The notes under the pieces: generated by a model
Database searches by the model: none
What the model was told of the DNA's origin: nothing
What the model saw: the letters and a program-made list of their open reading frames with translations, nothing else
Made by a program: the position numbers and the translations under genes
Assembly (NCBI GenBank): GCA_025060675.1
Contig: JANXBI010000012.1
Coordinates: 1 to 64,000, forward strand
Direction of reading: 5' to 3'
Length of the DNA: 64,000 nt
From: Candidatus Caldatribacterium sp.
GTDB taxonomy: Bacteria; Atribacterota; Atribacteria; Atribacterales; Caldatribacteriaceae
Part shown: in pieces, positions 60,996 to 64,000 of the stretch
Position numbering within the stretch: position 1 is the stretch's first letter
How the letters are laid out: each line of letters begins with the position of its first letter

Positions 60996-62065
60996 ATTCG
61001 CACCTCCTTCGTCAGGAGGTGACGGACGTACTCTAAAATCTCTTCAACCGTAGGAATAACACCACCAGTATGCCCCAGGAAGAACACCGGAACTTCTCCC
61101 CGTACAGCGAGCTGCACATCCTCAAGCATTTGACCAAGATTCATCTCTACTACAAGGACCGCTTGCGCTTTGCGCGCGCGTTCCCAAAGTGCCCTCCGGG
61201 GGAAAGGAAAGAGGGTAATAGGCCGAAAAAGTGCAAGTTTAAGGCCTCTTTTTTCGCCTTCCCGAACAACACTTCGCAAGATACGCCCCACCGTTCCAAA
61301 ACCTACGAGGAGAACCTCGGGCTCAGAATGCCCAAAAGTTGCGTAGTCAACTTCTTCCTCTTCAAGCTTACGATACTTTTTCCAAAGCTTAAGATTCAGT
61401 TCTTCAAGGCTCTTAGGATCAAGGTCAAGACACACAATCCACTTTCGAGGACCATTTCCCTTCCCCCTTACGGCCCAATCTTTTGGAGGAAGAGGAGGAA
61501 ACTCGGGGTCTTTGAAGACCACCGGCTCCATCATCTGTCCAAGCATGCCATCGCCTAAAATCTCCACAGGATTTCGATATTTATCAGCAAGGTAGAAAGC
61601 CCGGTATGTCAAATCCACAAGCTCTTGAACTGTAGATGGGGCAAGAACGATAAGCCGGTAATCTCCATGACCACCCCCCTTCACCGCCTGGAAGTAATCG
61701 CTTTGTGCCGGTTGGATGTTCCCAACTCCAGGTCCTCCGCGGCTCATATTCACAACAACGCAGGGAAGTTCAGCAGCAGCAAGACATGATAAGCCTTCCT
61801 GCATAAGACTGATACCAGGGCCCGATGAAGATGTCATAACCCTTGCACCCGTAGAAGCGGCGCCGTATATCATATGAATCGCTGCAACCTCGCTTTCAGC
61901 CTGCAAGAAGACTCCTCCAACTTGGGGAAGGCGAAACGATAGATACTCACCAATCTCGTTCTGAGGAGTTATGGGGTATCCAAAGTAGAGGCGACACCCC
62001 GCCCGAACTGCTGCCTCAGCTACTGCTTCGTTGCCTCGCATGAGTACCTTTTCCACAGCAATCAC
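60992..62065 (-). CDS. vorB: 3-methyl-2-oxobutanoate:ferredoxin oxidoreductase alpha subunit
   Basis: A 357-residue alpha subunit of VorB type. The YFGYPITPQNEIGEYL loop, TSSSGPGISLMQEGLS and QPAQSDYFQAVKGGGHGDYR are characteristic of VorB rather than of pyruvate enzymes. It converts branched-chain 2-oxoacids from valine, leucine or isoleucine breakdown to acyl-CoAs, reducing ferredoxin, or runs in reverse for biosynthesis. It overlaps the ferredoxin gene and the beta gene by 4 nt each. Confidence 0.93.
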   Translation of the reverse strand: MIAVEKVLMRGNEAVAEAAVRAGCRLYFGYPITPQNEIGEYLSFRLPQVGGVFLQAESEVAAIHMIYGAASTGARVMTSSSGPGISLMQEGLSCLAAAELPCVVVNMSRGGPGVGNIQPAQSDYFQAVKGGGHGDYRLIVLAPSTVQELVDLTYRAFYLADKYRNPVEILGDGMLGQMMEPVVFKDPEFPPLPPKDWAVRGKGNGPRKWIVCLDLDPKSLEELNLKLWKKYRKLEEEEVDYATFGHSEPEVLLVGFGTVGRILRSVVREGEKRGLKLALFRPITLFPFPRRALWERARKAQAVLVVEMNLGQMLEDVQLAVRGEVPVFFLGHTGGVIPTVEEILEYVRHLLTKEVRI

Positions 62066-62274
62066 TCCCTATACACCGTGATAGCTACATCTGGGCAGAC
62101 TTGGGCACAAAATCCACAACCCACACATTTTTCCAAATCTCGCACATCCGCCGGATAATACCCACGAGAATTGAAATCATGAGAAATAACAAGAACTCCC
62201 TGTGGACATGCATACGTGCAGAGAGTACAACCCTTACAGAATTCGCGATTAACGATTACCCTCGCTCGAACCAA
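62062..62274 (-). CDS. vorD: Ferredoxin subunit with two 4Fe-4S clusters
   Basis: A 70-residue bacterial-type ferredoxin with two complete cluster motifs, CKGCTLCTYACP (about 14-25) and CVGCGFCAQVCP (about 50-61). As the delta subunit it takes electrons from the ThDP subunit of VOR and passes them to free ferredoxin. It overlaps the P-loop gene by 19 nt upstream and vorB by 4 nt downstream. Confidence 0.95.
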   Translation of the reverse strand: MVRARVIVNREFCKGCTLCTYACPQGVLVISHDFNSRGYYPADVRDLEKCVGCGFCAQVCPDVAITVYRE

Positions 62275-62996
62275 GACTCATCCTCCTCTCCCCAAGGAAG
62301 CACAAGAAAGCGAGAAACAGCAAGGACTGCGCTCTCCTGCCAATCTATAAGACTATAGTAATCTTTCTTTTTCTCCCAAAGGCTCGCAAAAAGAACCGGA
62401 AGACCAAGAGTCCTCCCAAGGATTTTTGCCCTTTCCCATCCCTCTTTCAGAAGACACACAGTGGTTTCTCCTACAAGATGTGTATTAGCAACAAGGGAGG
62501 CAAAAGGGATACCGTAGCGTCCCTGCATGTCTTCCACAAAACCCGCATAACTCGCAACATTTTCAAAAAAAGGGCGTGCGAAGTTAACCACGAGTGCCAC
62601 GTGAGTATTCCTCTTTTCCCAAAAGGGACGCAGGCTTCGAAAAAGGCGCAACCCCTTTTCGTCCCTTCCAAGGTCGATAACAAGACGTAAGCTTTCTTCC
62701 ATCCTGGAAAAGAGAGCGACAAGATCTCGGGTAAATAAGGGTGTTTCTACATAGGATGCTCTCACTCCCTGAGGAAAAAGAGGACAAGGAGTACGAAACC
62801 GGGGACTCCGTAGAGTAAAATCCCCCTTGGAAAAGTCAAGGTCCACAAGAACACAGGACATACCCCTTTTCCCCAGAAAAGCAGAGAAATTCGCCGCCAT
62901 TTCGCTCTTTCCTGTGCCCCCAGGACCACAAAAGACAAAAACGTCGCTTGTAGCCAAAACTTCTTCAAGGATTCTACTTGACTTCAAAAGTTCCAC
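62256..62996 (-). CDS. MinD/ParA-like P-loop ATPase of unknown function
   Basis: A 246-residue single-domain NTPase. Walker A is CGPGGTGKSEMAANFSAFLG (residues 24-31 core). A MinD-like second motif is VLVDLDFSKGDFTLR (Asp52, Asp54), and VIDLGRDEKGLRLFRSL may correspond to the Walker B/A' region. The deviant lysine at the front of the MinD/ParA motif (KGGxGK) is replaced by Gly-Pro. There is no membrane-targeting helix. It is placed between recN and the VOR ferredoxin, overlapping both by about 20 nt. I do not recognise an orthologue; a role in Fe-S or complex maturation (as for CooC or Mrp) is only a guess. Confidence 0.75.
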   Translation of the reverse strand: MELLKSSRILEEVLATSDVFVFCGPGGTGKSEMAANFSAFLGKRGMSCVLVDLDFSKGDFTLRSPRFRTPCPLFPQGVRASYVETPLFTRDLVALFSRMEESLRLVIDLGRDEKGLRLFRSLRPFWEKRNTHVALVVNFARPFFENVASYAGFVEDMQGRYGIPFASLVANTHLVGETTVCLLKEGWERAKILGRTLGLPVLFASLWEKKKDYYSLIDWQESAVLAVSRFLVLPWGEEDESWFERG

Positions 62997-64000
62997 TTTG
63001 AGCCTTCCTCATGAGAATTTCAGCATACTCAAGGGTTGGGGTTCCCTTCTCCTCGTCTCCCATCATACGAGCAATCTCTTGGAGACGAGCTTCCCGCGAC
63101 ACAAGGGGTGTTACCTCTACCCAAACCCGTTCTTGAGCGTAGAACTTCTCCACCTTCAAGTGGTAGTCAGCGAAACTTGCGATTTGTGGAAGATGCGTAA
63201 TACAAAGAACCTGATGCGTTCTTGCAAGCTTTTTTAGCTTGTCTCCAACCCCAAGTGCCGTAACGCCTCCAACACCTTGGTCAATCTCGTCAAACACAAG
63301 TACCGGCGTTCCCCACAAAGAAGAAGCGATACTCTTGAGGGCAAGGATAATGCGAGAAAGCTCCCCTCCCGAGGCCACAGTAAGCACTGGAAGGACGTGC
63401 ATCCCAGGATTGAAGGAGACACAGAATTCTACATCATCAATTCCCTCGGCGTGAGGACACGCTTTTCTTTGGAAACAGAGACCAACCGTAACATTCGGCA
63501 ATGCCAATGTTTTGAGTTCCTCTACAAGTCGCATTTGTAATACTTCAAAAGCTCGACGCCTTTCCGCAGAGAGCTCGCCTCCAATAAGGAACAGCTCTTC
63601 TGCTTTACGTTCGAGAGATTCTCGAAGCTTTTCTTTCTGAGCAATCTCCTCCTCAAGGATTCTCCTTCTCACTGCGATATTTTCAAGAAAAGCAACAAAA
63701 TCAGAAGTCGTGAAAAAGCGATACTTCCTCTTGAGACGTTCAATCTCAGCAATAGCCCGTTCTATAGCCTCCACTTCCTCTGGAGAGAAGAAGAAACTCC
63801 TTGCCACCACTTGCACACGACGCAGAGCTTCTTCAAGACCAGCTTCAACCTGTTTCAGAATGTCTTGAACATCCACCAAAAGGTCTCGAAAAAGTGCACG
63901 AAGACCAGAAAGTTTCTGAAGAACCCCTTCGTTTCCTAAAACGACCTCCATAAAGGTTCTCGCGGCATCAAGATATCTCTGAGCTTGAGAGAGTCTTTCA
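62974..64000 (-). CDS. recN: DNA repair protein RecN, C-terminal part (partial)
   Basis: 341 codons are visible and the frame is open to the window edge, so the N-terminal ATP-binding half lies outside. The visible part holds the end of the first coiled coil, the second coiled coil (EEEIAQKEKLRESLERKAEE) and the C-terminal ATPase half with signature SGGELSRIILALKSIAS, Walker B PVLVFDEIDQGVGG and the H-loop CITHLPQIASFADYHLKV. RecN is an SMC-like protein that organises broken DNA ends. It overlaps the P-loop gene by 23 nt. Confidence 0.95.
   Translation of the reverse strand, partial: ERLSQAQRYLDAARTFMEVVLGNEGVLQKLSGLRALFRDLLVDVQDILKQVEAGLEEALRRVQVVARSFFFSPEEVEAIERAIAEIERLKRKYRFFTTSDFVAFLENIAVRRRILEEEIAQKEKLRESLERKAEELFLIGGELSAERRRAFEVLQMRLVEELKTLALPNVTVGLCFQRKACPHAEGIDDVEFCVSFNPGMHVLPVLTVASGGELSRIILALKSIASSLWGTPVLVFDEIDQGVGGVTALGVGDKLKKLARTHQVLCITHLPQIASFADYHLKVEKFYAQERVWVEVTPLVSREARLQEIARMMGDEEKGTPTLEYAEILMRKAQSGTFEVK

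Noticed and set aside
1..64000. CRISPR arrays, insertion sequences, prophage, rRNA operons
   Set aside because: No regularly spaced repeats, transposase or phage genes, or rRNA-like sequence were seen. The only recombinase is the housekeeping Xer type next to hslV.

Overview
The window is ordinary bacterial chromosome, densely packed with housekeeping genes and cut at both ends: the 3' tail of an HD-GYP-type gene lies at position 1 and the 3' part of recN at position 64000. Two 2-oxoacid:ferredoxin-type oxidoreductases, many radical SAM and Fe-S proteins and the MEP isoprenoid pathway point to an anaerobe. RNase Y, YmdB, SpoVS, HslVU and gene orders shared with Bacillus point to an early-branching, Firmicutes-like lineage. 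My best guess is Atribacterota (Caldatribacterium-like); Thermotogota or Synergistota relatives are possible. This assignment is inference from gene content and order only.

Layout. 1-3570: HD-GYP tail, an SPL-type radical SAM protein, a flavin reductase, and a slipin/NfeD membrane pair. 3600-12720 (+): a B12-binding radical SAM gene, carA-carB, a broken mscS, and a two-subunit 2-oxoacid oxidoreductase. 12720-16571 (-): a carbohydrate ABC importer (binding protein and two permeases, no ATPase) followed by a universal stress protein. 16585-31594 (+): rpsO-pnp-ftsK-rodZ-rimO-cinA-thpR-recA, then rny-ymdB-spoVS, then miaB-miaA-DUF1844. This is the Bacillus-type order, but pgsA, recX and hfq are not where that order would put them. 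31595-32510: a small accessory patch with an exported VOC-fold protein flanked by inverted repeats. 32520-64000 (-): about 31 kb of almost continuously overlapping genes (recN, P-loop ATPase, four-subunit VOR, CBS-ACT, NUDIX, deoB, purine nucleoside phosphorylase, DHH-CBS-CCA fusion, trpS, scpA, scpB, rluB, corrinoid adenosyltransferase, aroH, aroA, cmk, ispH, der, xer, hslV, hslU; then rpsB, tsf, pyrH, frr, uppS, cdsA, dxr, rseP, ispG, proS, GT2, hflX). The only sizeable break in it is a 119-bp gap before rpsB that holds a promoter and a leader hairpin.

Together the genes cover pyrimidine and nucleoside metabolism, isoprenoid precursor and undecaprenyl lipid synthesis, translation and tRNA modification, chromosome segregation, and fermentative oxidation of 2-oxoacids. 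I found no prophage, insertion sequence, CRISPR array, rRNA or tRNA gene. The points most worth a second look are the VOR operon bracketed by a MinD-like ATPase and a CBS-ACT sensor, the DHH-CBS-CBS-CCA fusion, the ProRS that has lost its editing insertion, a very divergent ScpA, the exported VOC protein patch with its 70-bp palindrome, and the decaying mscS gene.
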